DNA of 59,856 bases from Aerococcus sp. HMSC062A02 (GTDB lineage: Bacteria > Bacillota > Bacilli > Lactobacillales > Aerococcaceae), in assembly GCF_001809535.1 (NCBI RefSeq), contig NZ_KV797921.1, forward strand, positions 101,092 to 160,947, in the 5' to 3' direction. The translations under genes and the position numbers were made by a program. Below the pieces are notes generated by a model. The model was given only the letters and a program-made list of their open reading frames with translations. It made no database searches and was not told the origin of the DNA. Shown piece by piece: positions 36,687 through 46,479 of this stretch (its first letter is position 1; the number at the start of each line of letters is the position of its first letter).

Positions 36687-36900
36687 AATTTTTGACCCGC
36701 TGGATAGCGCCTGTCGGACAGTGGGTGAGGGCCTGGCGGAAGGCCTCGACTTGATCGTCTGGAATCTGGGCTCGGTAAGCCTGGTCTGCGTTTTTGAAGT
36801 AAGCGATGCCTTCATCGTCATAGTCGAAGATTTGCTCGGCTTTGAGCTGGCAAATCCCGCAGGCAATGCAGGCTTCGGGAATAATTTGTCCTTGCATCAT
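36685..36900 (-). CDS. fer: Ferredoxin, single [4Fe-4S]
   Basis: About 70-71 aa, acidic. Cluster ligands C10, C13 and C16 (CIACGIC) and C60 in HCPTGAI, numbered from the second ATG; one cluster only. Either of two adjacent ATGs (36900 or 36897) follows the AAAGGTG SD. It is divergent from the ypbB-like gene, with only 25 bp between the start codons. The same ribU/fer/ypbB/recQ neighbourhood occurs in Bacillus. A matching reductase candidate is encoded at 55429. Confidence 0.93.
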   Translation of the reverse strand: MMQGQIIPEACIACGICQLKAEQIFDYDDEGIAYFKNADQAYRAQIPDDQVEAFRQALTHCPTGAIQRVKN

Positions 36901-36925
36901 CAATCACCTTTCTGGAGGGAGTCGC

Positions 36926-37933
36926 GTGAACGAAATTCTTGTCAAAGTTATCACTAGCTGTCAGGGCCTGGCGCCGAATTCGACCTACCAAGTGTTGGTT
37001 GGCAAGCGGACGCCATCAACCCTCTACTTTGCGAAAAAGCATCAATTGGAGGCTTATTTTGGTCTTTTCCCCCAGCTCAAGAAGTCTGACTGGGGCCAGG
37101 TTTTAGCCCAGCAAGCGAGTCGTCAGGATTATTCTAACACAAAGCCTTCTTTCTTGGCAGACCTGCTTGATTACCGCCAGGGCATGGTCTTCCCCCAAAA
37201 CCGGCAGAAACGCTATGAGGCCTACTTGCTTCTCGTCCAAGCTGCCTCCCAGCTGGCTTATGGCCAGAAGCGCTATGTGACGGTGACCCAAGACTGGGAA
37301 GTCCAGCAATTTGTGAAAGCCTATTTTAGCCAGCTAAGGATTCAGGGACGGGAGGCCTTTACTGCTTCATTTTACCAGGAATGGGCACGGCTTTTAGAAG
37401 ACTGGCCTCAGGACAAGGCTGATTTCTTGCTCAGTCAATTTTCAGGACACGACCTCCCCGCTTTGGCGGCTGAGGATTGGTTAGATGTATTGCAGGGCCA
37501 GGAATTTACCTTGGCCCGACATTTTGTTTTAGGGCGCTTGGACCAGGCCCTTGAAACAGCAGAGGCTTGTCCTTATCTTATTTATTTCAAAAAAGGACTC
37601 AACCGGCGCTTCCCTGCCTGGAAGTCTTCTGCTGATCTGACCTTGAAAGGCTTGGACCAGGGAGCTAGCCTAGCGGAAGTCCAGGCCAGGAGGGGACTCA
37701 AAGCCTCGACACTGGCCGATCATTTGATTGAAGTGGCTATCTTTGACTGTGACCGTTTCTTGCCCGACCTGAGCCGAGCTCTGGGGAAAGCCCCTGAAAG
37801 CTTCTATGAGGAAAAAGCTCCAGAAGACTTTGCCTCTTTCCAGGATCAATATGGGGACCAGGCATTTTGGCTCTACCGGGTCTGGCAGATTGCTAATCTT
37901 GAAGCAGAAGGGGGGGACTTCGCTCGTGCGTGA
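36926..37933 (+). CDS. YpbB-like helix-turn-helix protein upstream of recQ
   Basis: 335 aa. The N-terminal region resembles nothing I can name; a helix-turn-helix near the C-terminus (about 245-275: TLKGLDQGASLAEVQARRGL) resembles the HTH_40/RQC-linked domain of YpbB. The GTG at 36926 has GGAGGGA five bases upstream. A longer reading from 36842 would run back through the divergent ferredoxin gene and is rejected. It overlaps recQ by 8 bp. Always being next to recQ suggests a helper role for this helicase, but the function is unknown. Confidence 0.85.
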   Translation: MNEILVKVITSCQGLAPNSTYQVLVGKRTPSTLYFAKKHQLEAYFGLFPQLKKSDWGQVLAQQASRQDYSNTKPSFLADLLDYRQGMVFPQNRQKRYEAYLLLVQAASQLAYGQKRYVTVTQDWEVQQFVKAYFSQLRIQGREAFTASFYQEWARLLEDWPQDKADFLLSQFSGHDLPALAAEDWLDVLQGQEFTLARHFVLGRLDQALETAEACPYLIYFKKGLNRRFPAWKSSADLTLKGLDQGASLAEVQARRGLKASTLADHLIEVAIFDCDRFLPDLSRALGKAPESFYEEKAPEDFASFQDQYGDQAFWLYRVWQIANLEAEGGDFARA

Positions 37934-39395
37934 TTTTAAGCAGGAATTACGGACTTATTTTGGCTTGGACACCTTTAGACCCGGTCAACTAGAAGCCTTG
38001 GAGGCTTTGGAAGCCGGCAAGCAGGTCATGGCCTTGATGCCAACTGGGGGCGGAAAATCCTTGATCTACCAACTCTTTGCCCAGGGCAAGTCTGGACTAA
38101 CGGTCATTGTATCTCCTTTGATTGCCTTGATGCAAGACCAATTGGCCCAGCTTCAGCTCGGCGGTTTTAAAGGAGCCATGGCCTTAAATAGTGCGCTTAG
38201 GCCCCAAGCCTTCAACCAGGCCTTGACCCAGCTAGGGGACTATCGTTTTCTTTTCTTATCGCCAGAGATGATCCAACAAGGACGAGTCAAAGACCGGCTC
38301 CGGCAACTAGCGATTGACCTCTTTGTGGTGGATGAGGCCCATTGTATCCTCCAATGGGGGGTAGACTTTCGGCCCGAATATTCCCAGCTCAAAGCCCTCC
38401 GCCAAGACTTGGGCCGTCCCCTAACCCTAGCTCTGACCGCAACGGCCAGCCCGGCTGAACTTGGGACCATTCAGACCTACCTCTTTGACCCTGAAGAGAA
38501 AGTCAAGACGGTGAAACTCCCTCTGGACCGCCCCAATATCTTCTACGATTGTGAGCTCTTGGATGCGGCGGACAAGTTTGAATTTCTCGGTCAAAAATTG
38601 AGCCACTTACCTAAACCTGGTATCGTCTACGTCCACCAAAAAGCCGAACTCGAAGCACTGAGTCAGACTTTTCGGTCCCAGGGTCTGAATGTGGCAGCCT
38701 ACCATGCTGACCTTCCGGATAGCCAACGTTTTGCTATCCAGGAACAATTTCTGAACCATAGCTTGGATGTGATTTTTGCCACGTCAGCCTTCGGAATGGG
38801 GATTAACCAGGCAGACTTGCGCTTTGTTATCCACTACCACCTGCCTTTTTCTTTGAATGAATTGAGTCAGGAGAGCGGCCGCGCCGGTCGCGACCGCAAG
38901 CAGGCTTACCACTTGATCTTAGTGGACCAGGAAGAGAAGCGGCGCATGCTTTACTTTAGGCAACATCCAGAAGAAGAGGCCGACAACTTCTTAGCTTTGT
39001 TAGCTCATAGTTTTAAGATGACTGACCGCCAACTTTCCCAACTTTCCCACGGGCTTGACCAGGGAGTCAGCGCCCGGCTTGACTTTTACCGTTTTCATTT
39101 TAATGATTTTGACCAGGCTAAGGCTCACTATCAGGCTTATATCAAGAAGAACCAGCTAGCCCTAGACCATCTACTGGCTCTAGTTGAAGGGGAGACCTGT
39201 TTGAGACAAGGGCTTCTGGCCTATTTCCAAAGTGGGGAAGAGGGAGAAAAACCTGCTTTTTGTTGCAGCCGCTGCCAGCCTAACTTTGAATCTTTGGCCC
39301 CCTGGCAGGCTTACTTGGCATCTGGACAGGCGGCCAAAAAGGCGGGGCGTCCGAACTGGCAAGAACGTTTGGACCAACTATTTAACCGCAAGTGA
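37926..39395 (+). CDS. recQ: ATP-dependent DNA helicase RecQ (RecS-like, short form)
   Basis: 3'-5' helicase, 489 aa. Walker A PTGGGKS (about 38-45), DEAH box VVDEAHCILQWGVDFRPEY, motif VI QESGRAGRD, and a C-terminal zinc/winged-helix remnant with CCSRC. The HRDC domain of long RecQ proteins is missing, matching Bacillus RecS. The start is GTG inside the 3' end of ypbB, preceded by a G-rich SD. Confidence 0.93.
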   Translation: MRDFKQELRTYFGLDTFRPGQLEALEALEAGKQVMALMPTGGGKSLIYQLFAQGKSGLTVIVSPLIALMQDQLAQLQLGGFKGAMALNSALRPQAFNQALTQLGDYRFLFLSPEMIQQGRVKDRLRQLAIDLFVVDEAHCILQWGVDFRPEYSQLKALRQDLGRPLTLALTATASPAELGTIQTYLFDPEEKVKTVKLPLDRPNIFYDCELLDAADKFEFLGQKLSHLPKPGIVYVHQKAELEALSQTFRSQGLNVAAYHADLPDSQRFAIQEQFLNHSLDVIFATSAFGMGINQADLRFVIHYHLPFSLNELSQESGRAGRDRKQAYHLILVDQEEKRRMLYFRQHPEEEADNFLALLAHSFKMTDRQLSQLSHGLDQGVSARLDFYRFHFNDFDQAKAHYQAYIKKNQLALDHLLALVEGETCLRQGLLAYFQSGEEGEKPAFCCSRCQPNFESLAPWQAYLASGQAAKKAGRPNWQERLDQLFNRK

Positions 39396-39470
39396 GCGAG
39401 GAATTTAAATGACTTTTCAGCTATAAAGTGATACAATTTTTTTAAATGAATTGGAAAGGATTGACCCGTT

Positions 39471-40259
39471 ATGAGCTTACGCGATAAGTTTAATCAGTTT
39501 AGAAAGCGCCCTTCAGATGATTTGGACCAGGAGGACTTCGACTACGACGCTTATGATGAAGTCGATGACTATGACTACGAAGACCTAGGAGATGACCCTG
39601 AAACGAGTGAATTTACTGATGAGGCCGACCAGAATTTTGGTGAATACGAGAACCTGAAGAAACGCCAATATTCCCGTTCAGCCCGCAATCCCAAGGGCCA
39701 TGATGAGAAGATCTCACCCTTTGCTAAAGTCTTGACCTTCATCCTCTTAGTGATGGTGATTGTGCCTTTGATCATTACGGTCTACACCGCTAACCAGAAG
39801 AAGACGGTTGAACCCCAATCAACCGACCAAGTGATGGTGTCCAAGACCCAGAATGTTTCCGCTAGCAAGGCTGAGGAAGAGAGCCGGAAGAAGGCTTCGG
39901 AGTCCAAGGCTAAAGAAGAAGCCGATAAGAAGTCAGCCTCTATCGCTTCCTCAGAACAAGCGGAGAGCGCTAACCAAGCTAGTCAGTCAGCAGCAGCTTC
40001 AGCTAGCATCGCAGCTCAGCAACAACAAGCTGCCCAAGCTTCCGAACGTGCTTCCTTGGCCCAGTCTTCGGCTAATGCCCAACAGAACCAACAAGGGCAA
40101 AATACTGCTGGGACTTCTGGCACCTATACCGTTCAAGCAGGGGACAACCTCTACCGGATTGCTGTTAACCATGGCATGACCTTGGACCAATTACTCCAAG
40201 CTAATGGCCTGAGTGCAAATTCGAATATTGCCCCAGGTACCGTCCTTAGGGTACAGTAA
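39471..40259 (+). CDS. Membrane-anchored LysM protein (YpbE-like)
   Basis: 262 aa. It has an acidic, Asp/Tyr-rich cytoplasmic N-terminus (about 1-85), one transmembrane helix (about 87-106), a low-complexity Ser/Ala/Gln/Lys linker (about 120-210) and a single C-terminal LysM domain (about 216-262: YTVQAGDNLYRIAVNHG). It should be tethered to the membrane and reach peptidoglycan. It sits downstream of recQ as YpbE does in Bacillus. Its stop overlaps an ATG upstream of cmk. Confidence 0.88.
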   Translation: MSLRDKFNQFRKRPSDDLDQEDFDYDAYDEVDDYDYEDLGDDPETSEFTDEADQNFGEYENLKKRQYSRSARNPKGHDEKISPFAKVLTFILLVMVIVPLIITVYTANQKKTVEPQSTDQVMVSKTQNVSASKAEEESRKKASESKAKEEADKKSASIASSEQAESANQASQSAAASASIAAQQQQAAQASERASLAQSSANAQQNQQGQNTAGTSGTYTVQAGDNLYRIAVNHGMTLDQLLQANGLSANSNIAPGTVLRVQ

Positions 40260-40279
40260 TGCGGAAAGGAGCGCCTGAA

Positions 40280-40978
40280 TTGACTCAAAATTTCCAAATT
40301 GCGATTGACGGACCAGCTTCTTCGGGCAAGTCGACCTTGGCTAAACGCCTGGCCCAACACTATGGTTATATTTACTTGGATACTGGGGCCATGTACCGCT
40401 GTCTAAGTTTAGCCGCTAGCCGGGCTGGGATTGCACCAGAAGAGGAAAAGACCTTAAAAAAACTCTTGGAGGAAATTGAGATTTCCTTTCAAGCTTCAGA
40501 CCAGGGCCAGTTGGTCTATCTGAACGGCGAAGAGGTGACTCGGGCGATTCGTGAGGACCAGGTATCTAACCTGGTCTCTTATTATGCAGCCATTCCCTTG
40601 GTTCGCCAGGAATTAGTTAAGCGCCAGCAAGAGATTGCTAGCTGTGCGGCAGGGATCGTCATGGATGGCCGGGACATTGGGACAGTGGTCCTGCCCCAGG
40701 CCCAAGTCAAGATTTACTTGATCGCTTCCGTTCATGAGCGAGCCAAGCGTCGCTATCTCGAGAACCAGGACTGCCACTATTCAGACCAAAGCCTGGAAGA
40801 AATTGAAGAAGAAATCCGCCAGCGGGACCATTATGACATGAACCGGGAGGAAAGCCCTTTGCGCCCAGCCCTTGATGCGGTCCATGTCGACAGCTCAGAA
40901 TTGACCATCGAAGAGGTCCAAGAGCGTTTAATTACCATTATCGACGAAAAAAAGCGTGAGAAAGCTGAAAATATTTAG
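40280..40978 (+). CDS. cmk: Cytidylate kinase
   Basis: Phosphorylates CMP and dCMP. 232 aa. P-loop GPASSGKST, NMP-binding motif YLDTGAMYR, and DGRDIGTVV. I choose the TTG at 40280, which has GGAG eight bases upstream, over an ATG at 40259 that overlaps the previous stop and lacks an SD. The cmk-rpsA-der-hup order is conserved. Confidence 0.94.
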   Translation: MTQNFQIAIDGPASSGKSTLAKRLAQHYGYIYLDTGAMYRCLSLAASRAGIAPEEEKTLKKLLEEIEISFQASDQGQLVYLNGEEVTRAIREDQVSNLVSYYAAIPLVRQELVKRQQEIASCAAGIVMDGRDIGTVVLPQAQVKIYLIASVHERAKRRYLENQDCHYSDQSLEEIEEEIRQRDHYDMNREESPLRPALDAVHVDSSELTIEEVQERLITIIDEKKREKAENI

Positions 40979-40986
40979 TGGATCGC

Positions 40987-41015
40987 TTGTTTTATTAAGG
41001 CAAACATGGTAAAAT
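40987..41015 (+). promoter_or_regulatory. rpsA promoter
   Basis: TTGTTT (40987-40992), 17-bp spacer, TAAAAT (41010-41015), just after the cmk stop. Confidence 0.55.
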
Positions 41016-41074
41016 CAACGTTGTAACACTGGTCTCTTGACTGGTGGCTAGTACTTTAGGAGAGGATACAATAT

Positions 41075-42370
41075 ATGTCAAACGAATTTGAAGCACAAAA
41101 TCATGAAGTAGAAGAAACAGAGGCAATGCCATCAATGGAAGATGTCCTTGATCAAACCTTGGACGTTAAAATTGGCGACACTGTTAATGGTGAAGTTTTA
41201 ACCATCGATGAAAACAACCAATTAATCGTAGGGATCGAAGGCGCCGGCGTTGAAGGCGTTGTGCCATTCCGCGAAATCTCATCAACACCTATCGACAATG
41301 TTGAAGACGTAGTTAAAATTGGCGACGTCATTGAATTGGTTGTTGTTAAACAAATCAAAGAAAAAGAAAACGGTTCTTTCTTACTCTCACGCCGTCGCGT
41401 TGAAGCTAAGAAGATCTGGAAAGAACTTGAAGAAAAAGCTGAAAACGACGAAACAATCACTGTTCCCGTTAAGAAAGTGGTTAAGGGTGGTTTAGTTGTT
41501 GACGCTGGCGTTCGTGGTTTCATTCCTGCTTCAATGGTAGAAGATCACTTTGTTAAGGACTTCACTCCTTACAAAGACAAAGAATTAGAAGTTAAAATTG
41601 TGGAAATCGATCCTGCTGAAAACCGCTTGATCCTATCCCACAAAGAAATTGCTGCTGAAAAGGCTGCTGCTGAACGTGCTGAAAAATTAGAGCAATTCGA
41701 AGCTGGTCAAACTGTTACTGGTACAGTTGCTCGTTTAGCTAACTTCGGTGCCTTTATCGATTTAGGCGGCATTGACGGTTTAGTTCACATTTCACAAATT
41801 GCTCACCATCACGTGAAGCATCCTTCAGATGTTTTAACTGTTGGCGAAGAAGTAGACGTGAAGATCTTATCTGTTGATGAAGACCGCGGTCGTATTTCAC
41901 TTTCAATTAAGGAATTGGTTCCTGGACCATGGGAAGATATCGAAGAAAAAGCGCCTAAGGGTGCCGTATTAGATGGTGTTGTACGCCGTCTTGTTGACTT
42001 TGGTGCCTTCGTTGAAGTATTCCCAGGCGTTGAAGGTTTAGTTCACATTTCACAAATTGCGCATGAGCATGTGAATACACCAGCTGATAAATTATCAGAA
42101 GGTCAAGAAGTACAAGTTAAAGTGCTTGATGTGGACCCAGAAGAAAACCGCTTATCATTAAGTATCAAAGCCTTAGAAGAAGCACCTGCTAAAGAAGAAG
42201 GCGCTGACCGTGACCACAAACCACGTGCTAAGAAATCTCGTCCAGCACGTAAGAATAACCGTGGCCAAGCTGCACGTCAAAACCAAGCAGCTGAAGAAGA
42301 TACAGGCTTTACTTTTGGCGACTTATTAGGCGACCAATTAAAAGGATTAGACCTTAGCGACGAAGACTAA
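41075..42370 (+). CDS. rpsA: 30S ribosomal protein S1 homologue (four S1 domains)
   Basis: 431 aa with four S1 motifs (about 30-105, 118-190, 207-276 and 292-362). The last two contain near-identical GLVHISQIAH segments. A basic/Gln tail follows (about 375-415). It is the short Gram-positive S1 form with four repeats rather than six. Codon use is strongly biased to highly expressed codons. SD AGGAGAGG. Confidence 0.95.
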   Translation: MSNEFEAQNHEVEETEAMPSMEDVLDQTLDVKIGDTVNGEVLTIDENNQLIVGIEGAGVEGVVPFREISSTPIDNVEDVVKIGDVIELVVVKQIKEKENGSFLLSRRRVEAKKIWKELEEKAENDETITVPVKKVVKGGLVVDAGVRGFIPASMVEDHFVKDFTPYKDKELEVKIVEIDPAENRLILSHKEIAAEKAAAERAEKLEQFEAGQTVTGTVARLANFGAFIDLGGIDGLVHISQIAHHHVKHPSDVLTVGEEVDVKILSVDEDRGRISLSIKELVPGPWEDIEEKAPKGAVLDGVVRRLVDFGAFVEVFPGVEGLVHISQIAHEHVNTPADKLSEGQEVQVKVLDVDPEENRLSLSIKALEEAPAKEEGADRDHKPRAKKSRPARKNNRGQAARQNQAAEEDTGFTFGDLLGDQLKGLDLSDED

Positions 42371-42390
42371 TCTAAAGATAATGAGTTGAA

Positions 42391-42438
42391 AATAGAGGCT
42401 TGAGCAAAATACTTTATTTTGCCAGCCTTTATTTTTTT
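42391..42438 (+). terminator. Terminator after rpsA
   Basis: Outer stem AATAGAGGCT/AGCCTTTATT with inner GCAAAAT/ATTTTGC (42404-42422), then a T-run. No separate strong der promoter was seen, so some readthrough is likely. Confidence 0.85.
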
Positions 42439-42472
42439 ATCAGAAAGAAAGTTGTTTAAAGGAGGTTTTTAA

Positions 42473-43783
42473 ATGGCTAATTTAACCATTGCGATTGTGG
42501 GACGGCCCAATGTTGGTAAGTCGACCATCTTTAACCGCTTGGCGGGGGACCGGATCTCCATTGTGGAAGATACGCCTGGCGTCACCCGCGACCGGATCTA
42601 TGCCCATGCGGAGTGGCTAGGCCGACGCTTGAATATTATTGATACCGGTGGGATTGACTTTTCCAATGAATCCTTCCAGGACAAGATTCGCGCCCAAGCA
42701 GAGATTGCTATGGAAGAAGCAGACGTGATTGTCATGCTGACCAATGTCCGCGATGGCGTGACCGACACCGATGAAATGATTGCCCAATTGCTCTACCGGA
42801 CCAATAAGCCCGTTATCTTGGCAGTCAATAAGGTGGACAATGCGGAACAACGGGCGAATATCTATGACTTCTATTCCCTAGGTTTAGGCGATCCTGTGCC
42901 AATTTCAGGTGCCCACGGTTTGGGCTTGGGTGAGCTCTTAGAGACGGCATTGAAGCTCAGCCCCCAGGAACCAGACCAGGGCCCTGTGGATGATACCATT
43001 TCCTTTGCAGTGATTGGACGGCCAAATGTGGGCAAGTCCTCGATTGTGAACGCCATGCTCGGGGAAGAGCGGGTTATTGTCTCTAATATTGCTGGAACGA
43101 CCCGCGATGCCGTCCATACCCAGTTCACAGTGGACAAGCAGAAATATCGGATTATCGATACAGCTGGCTTGCGCAAGCGGGGGAAGGTCTACGAAAAAAC
43201 GGAAAAATATTCGGTCCTTCGTTCGATGCGCGCCATTGAAGAAGCCGATGTGGCCCTCCTCGTTTTGAATGCTGAAGAGGGAATCCGCGACCAGGATAAG
43301 AATATTGCGGGCTATGCCCATGAAGCGGGGCGTGGCTTGATTATCGTTGTCAACAAGTGGGATGCTCTTAAGAAGGATAATCACACGATGAAAGAATTCG
43401 AAGCCGAAATCCGTGCCCACTTCCAATTCATCGACTATGCACCGATTGTCTTTGTTTCAGCTAAGACCAAGCAACGCCTCCACCAATTACCGGAACTAAT
43501 TAAGCACGTTCATGAGAACCACCAACGCCGGATCCAATCCTCACTTCTCAATGATGTCTTAAACCGGGCCATTACCATTAACCCAGCGCCTTCAGACAAG
43601 GGGCGCAAATTGAGAGTCTATTACCTGACCCAGGTGGCTACAGCTCCTCCTTGCTTTGTTGCTTTCGTTAATGATGTTGATCTGATGCACTTCTCCTATG
43701 AACGCTTCCTCGTGAATCAAATCCGAGAATCCTTCGATTTTGAGGGGACACCGATCAAATTAATTACCCGTGAAAGAAAGTAA
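42473..43783 (+). CDS. der: Ribosome biogenesis GTPase Der (EngA)
   Basis: Double GTPase required for 50S assembly. 436 aa. G domain 1 (GRPNVGKST about 8-16, DTGG, NKVD) and G domain 2 (GRPNVGKSS about 180, DTAGL, NKWD), then a KH-like C-terminal domain. Perfect AAAGGAGG SD. Confidence 0.98.
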   Translation: MANLTIAIVGRPNVGKSTIFNRLAGDRISIVEDTPGVTRDRIYAHAEWLGRRLNIIDTGGIDFSNESFQDKIRAQAEIAMEEADVIVMLTNVRDGVTDTDEMIAQLLYRTNKPVILAVNKVDNAEQRANIYDFYSLGLGDPVPISGAHGLGLGELLETALKLSPQEPDQGPVDDTISFAVIGRPNVGKSSIVNAMLGEERVIVSNIAGTTRDAVHTQFTVDKQKYRIIDTAGLRKRGKVYEKTEKYSVLRSMRAIEEADVALLVLNAEEGIRDQDKNIAGYAHEAGRGLIIVVNKWDALKKDNHTMKEFEAEIRAHFQFIDYAPIVFVSAKTKQRLHQLPELIKHVHENHQRRIQSSLLNDVLNRAITINPAPSDKGRKLRVYYLTQVATAPPCFVAFVNDVDLMHFSYERFLVNQIRESFDFEGTPIKLITRERK

Positions 43784-43906
43784 AAGAGACATAAACTTTA
43801 TCTAATTTACCTAGAAAAACATTGTAGTGACAAGGCTTCTGTGGTATCCTTAGAATGGATTATCTAAGTAGATAGAGAAATCCTAAAAATGTTTTTCAAT
43901 AAACAT

Positions 43907-43930
43907 TCCGATAATCTTTATCGGAGGAGG
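43907..43930 (+). promoter_or_regulatory. Hairpin overlapping the hup ribosome binding site
   Basis: TCCGATAA (43907-43914) and TTATCGGA (43918-43925) form an 8-bp stem with a 3-nt loop. Its 3' arm shares bases with the SD GGAGGAGG (43923-43930). Confidence 0.45.
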
Positions 43931-43939
43931 TGAACTAAA

Positions 43940-44221
43940 TTGGCAAATAAAGCAGACTTAGTACAAAGTGTTGCTAACGCAGTTGGAGATTCAAAGAAAA
44001 ATGTGACTCCAGTAGTTGATGCAGTTTTTGAATCCATCCAAGCTTACCTTGAAGAAGGTGAAAAAGTACAAATCATCGGCTTCGGTAACTTCGAAGTTCG
44101 TGAACGTGCAGCACGTAAAGGACGTAATCCACAAACAGGTGAAGAAATCCAAATCGCAGCAAGTAAAGTACCTGCCTTCAAACCAGGTAAAGGCTTGAAA
44201 GACGCTGTTAAAGGAAATTAA
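43940..44221 (+). CDS. hup: DNA-binding protein HU
   Basis: Nucleoid protein, 93 aa. [12 protein letters not shown] start, [27 protein letters not shown]-binding arm, and [13 protein letters not shown] end. The start codon is TTG behind a strong GGAGGAGGTG, which may hold expression in check together with the hairpin at the SD. High-expression codon use. Confidence 0.97.
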   Translation: MANKADLVQSVANAVGDSKKNVTPVVDAVFESIQAYLEEGEKVQIIGFGNFEVRERAARKGRNPQTGEEIQIAASKVPAFKPGKGLKDAVKGN

Positions 44222-44241
44222 TCTCGTCAAAGAGTAGTAAA

Positions 44242-44267
44242 AGTCAGGTCTTCGGACCTGGCTTTTT
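44242..44267 (+). terminator. Terminator after hup
   Basis: AGTCAGGTC-TTCG-GACCTGGCT: stable UUCG tetraloop hairpin followed by Ts. Confidence 0.9.
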
Positions 44268-44345
44268 ATTTTTACTAGTCGCTTCAAGGACTTATCCTTG
44301 GGTTGGGCGAACAGTATGCTAAAATATAGCGGAGGAGGAATGCGC

Positions 44346-45635
44346 ATGCAGACTGAAAAAAATATTAGCCGCTTGCTTCAAGCGATTCGCTTGCAGGACC
44401 AAGCGGGTATCGAGACATGCTTGGAAGACTTGCAAGCTAACTTCCAGGATTACAGCCAAGACCAGCTCTTAGACCTGATTGAGGCGGTCCGGACCCTAGG
44501 TGACTTGACCAGCTTGCTTAAGATTTATGACTTGGCCCAGGAGGCAGAGCCAGGTAATTTGGAATGGCAGCTCCTGAAGGCAGAGGCCAAGATTGACCAA
44601 GGCGCTTACGCGGAAGCTATCGATGACCTGCTGGCCTTAGGTGACGGCCACCCTTACCAGGTGGAGGCCCTCTTGATGCAGGCAGATGCTTATCAAATGC
44701 TGTCACTGCCAGAAGTGAGCATGGTCAAACTCCAGGAAGCCCAGGCCCTGGCCCCAGATGAAGCAGTCATTCGTTACGGGATTGCCCAATTGAAGTTTGA
44801 CCAGGGAGACTTCCAATCCGTCTTATTGGACTACCGTCAACTCTTGGATGATGAAGAATTGCCGGACCCAATTCGCGAGAAAGTAGAAGAGAACTATCTT
44901 TTTGCCCAGACCGCTGTGGGTAACTTTGATGAAGCCTTGGACCGGCTCCAAAGCAAGAACCCGGAAGAGCGGACGGAGGCTGAAGAGAAGCAATTGGGCC
45001 TGCTTTATGCCCTGAACGAAGACTATGAGAAGGCCCAGGGGATCCTGGAATCCTTCTATCTCGAAGACCGATTGACTGCCAAGGAATTGGCCCTCTATGC
45101 GGAAGTGAAAGAGGCCTTCCACGAAGACGATGAAGCGCTCAGGATGCTGACCTCTGCCCTTAACAGCCAACCCTTTGATGCGGACTTGTGGGGCCAGCGG
45201 GCAAGACTCTACCAGAAGCTCGGTCAAAGTGACCAAGCCCTAGCTGACGCCCAGCAAGCCCTGGCCTTAGACCCTGACTATACGACCATGCATGAACTCA
45301 TCCTCCACGGCTATCTAGCAGCGGAGGATGGTCAAGCCGCCTTGGACCAGGTCCAAGCTATGCCGGTCGAATCCTATCAGTCGGGCGAATTGGCCTGGCT
45401 CGTTGCCCGGACCTATGACTTAAACGAAGACTTCGCTAAGGCCCACGACTACTATCAAAAAGCTTATCCTGACTTAAAAGGAGATGCTAGCTTTGTATAT
45501 GACTACTTGCGCTTTATGCGTGAAGAGGGCGACCAAGAAGCGATCACACACTTATTAGCTGACCGGCCTGAACTCAAGTCCGACCCGTCCTTCTATCCCT
45601 TCTTATCGGACCAAGATATGGGTGAATATTTCTAG
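44346..45635 (+). CDS. Tetratricopeptide repeat protein (YpiA-like)
   Basis: 429 aa, acidic, built entirely from about ten helical-repeat units with the TPR spacing W/L-x2-L/Y-x-x-A (for example AYAEAIDDLLALGDGHPYQ, and later GQSDQALADAQQALALDP). No membrane segment or enzyme domain, so probably a cytoplasmic protein-protein scaffold. I choose ATG 44346, seven bases after GGAGG; an ATG at 44340 is also possible. Similar to Bacillus YpiA, function unknown. Confidence 0.88.
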   Translation: MQTEKNISRLLQAIRLQDQAGIETCLEDLQANFQDYSQDQLLDLIEAVRTLGDLTSLLKIYDLAQEAEPGNLEWQLLKAEAKIDQGAYAEAIDDLLALGDGHPYQVEALLMQADAYQMLSLPEVSMVKLQEAQALAPDEAVIRYGIAQLKFDQGDFQSVLLDYRQLLDDEELPDPIREKVEENYLFAQTAVGNFDEALDRLQSKNPEERTEAEEKQLGLLYALNEDYEKAQGILESFYLEDRLTAKELALYAEVKEAFHEDDEALRMLTSALNSQPFDADLWGQRARLYQKLGQSDQALADAQQALALDPDYTTMHELILHGYLAAEDGQAALDQVQAMPVESYQSGELAWLVARTYDLNEDFAKAHDYYQKAYPDLKGDASFVYDYLRFMREEGDQEAITHLLADRPELKSDPSFYPFLSDQDMGEYF

Positions 45636-45699
45636 GAATAAATGCTATAATGGAAGGGTAATCTTTTGAGACAAAAGAAAAGCGAAAGGATGCGTAAGG

Positions 45700-46479
45700 A
45701 TGAAAGTTTTAGTAACAGGATTTTTAGGACGGATGGGGCAGACTTCTGCTTATATGGTGGTTGACCATGAGGGTTTCGACTTGGCTGCCCTGGTTGATAT
45801 CAGGGCTGATCAAGCCGAAGACCTCAGCGCTTGGCAAGACCTAGCCCCTGTCTACAGCAGTATTGAAGAAGCTTTAGACAAGGAAGCCATCGATGTAGCC
45901 ATTGATTTCTGCCAACCTGATGCGGCTTACTACAACACCCGCTATTATATTGAACATGGGGTCCATCCCGTTGTTGGGACCACTGGCTTTAGCGCTGACC
46001 AGATTGAAGAACTGAAGGAACTGAGCCAAGAAGCCAAACTAGGTGGCATGATTGCGCCTAACTTTGCGATCAGCTCGGTATTAATGCAGGTCTTTGCCCA
46101 GCAAGCGGCCAAGTATCTTCCTGATGTTGAGATTATTGAAATGCACCATAATCAAAAATTAGATGCACCAAGTGGGACCGCCCAAAAAACTGCTGAACTC
46201 ATTTATGAAGAGCGGGGCGATTATGCGAGCGGTCACCCTGATGAAAAAGAACAAATGGCTGGCGCACGGGGCGCTGACTTCCATGGCATCCGCATTCACA
46301 GTGTCCGCCTGCCTGGCCTCAACTCCCACCAAGTCGTGCAATTCGGTGGTACTGGTGAAGCGCTGACCATCCGCCAAGATTCCTTTACCCGGGAATCTTA
46401 TATGAAAGGGGTGGCTATGGCAGTTGACCATGTGATGGCAAGTCAAGAACTGATCTATGGCCTTGAGAATATCCTATGA
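45700..46479 (+). CDS. dapB: 4-hydroxy-tetrahydrodipicolinate reductase
   Basis: Lysine/diaminopimelate pathway. 259 aa. NAD(P)-binding GFLGRMGQ, GTTGFS and APNFAISSVL, and the catalytic motif HHNQKLDAPSGTA. The upstream hairpin CTTTTGAGACAAAAG is short. It overlaps cca by 4 bp. No other dap genes are present here. Confidence 0.97.
   Translation: MKVLVTGFLGRMGQTSAYMVVDHEGFDLAALVDIRADQAEDLSAWQDLAPVYSSIEEALDKEAIDVAIDFCQPDAAYYNTRYYIEHGVHPVVGTTGFSADQIEELKELSQEAKLGGMIAPNFAISSVLMQVFAQQAAKYLPDVEIIEMHHNQKLDAPSGTAQKTAELIYEERGDYASGHPDEKEQMAGARGADFHGIRIHSVRLPGLNSHQVVQFGGTGEALTIRQDSFTRESYMKGVAMAVDHVMASQELIYGLENIL

Noticed and set aside
36842-36925. Longer N-terminus for the YpbB-like gene
   Set aside because: It would run through the divergent ferredoxin coding region; the GTG at 36926 has a clear SD.
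37806-37925. Longer N-terminus for RecQ
   Set aside because: It lies inside ypbB in another frame and lacks RecQ similarity; the GTG at 37926 matches the family start.
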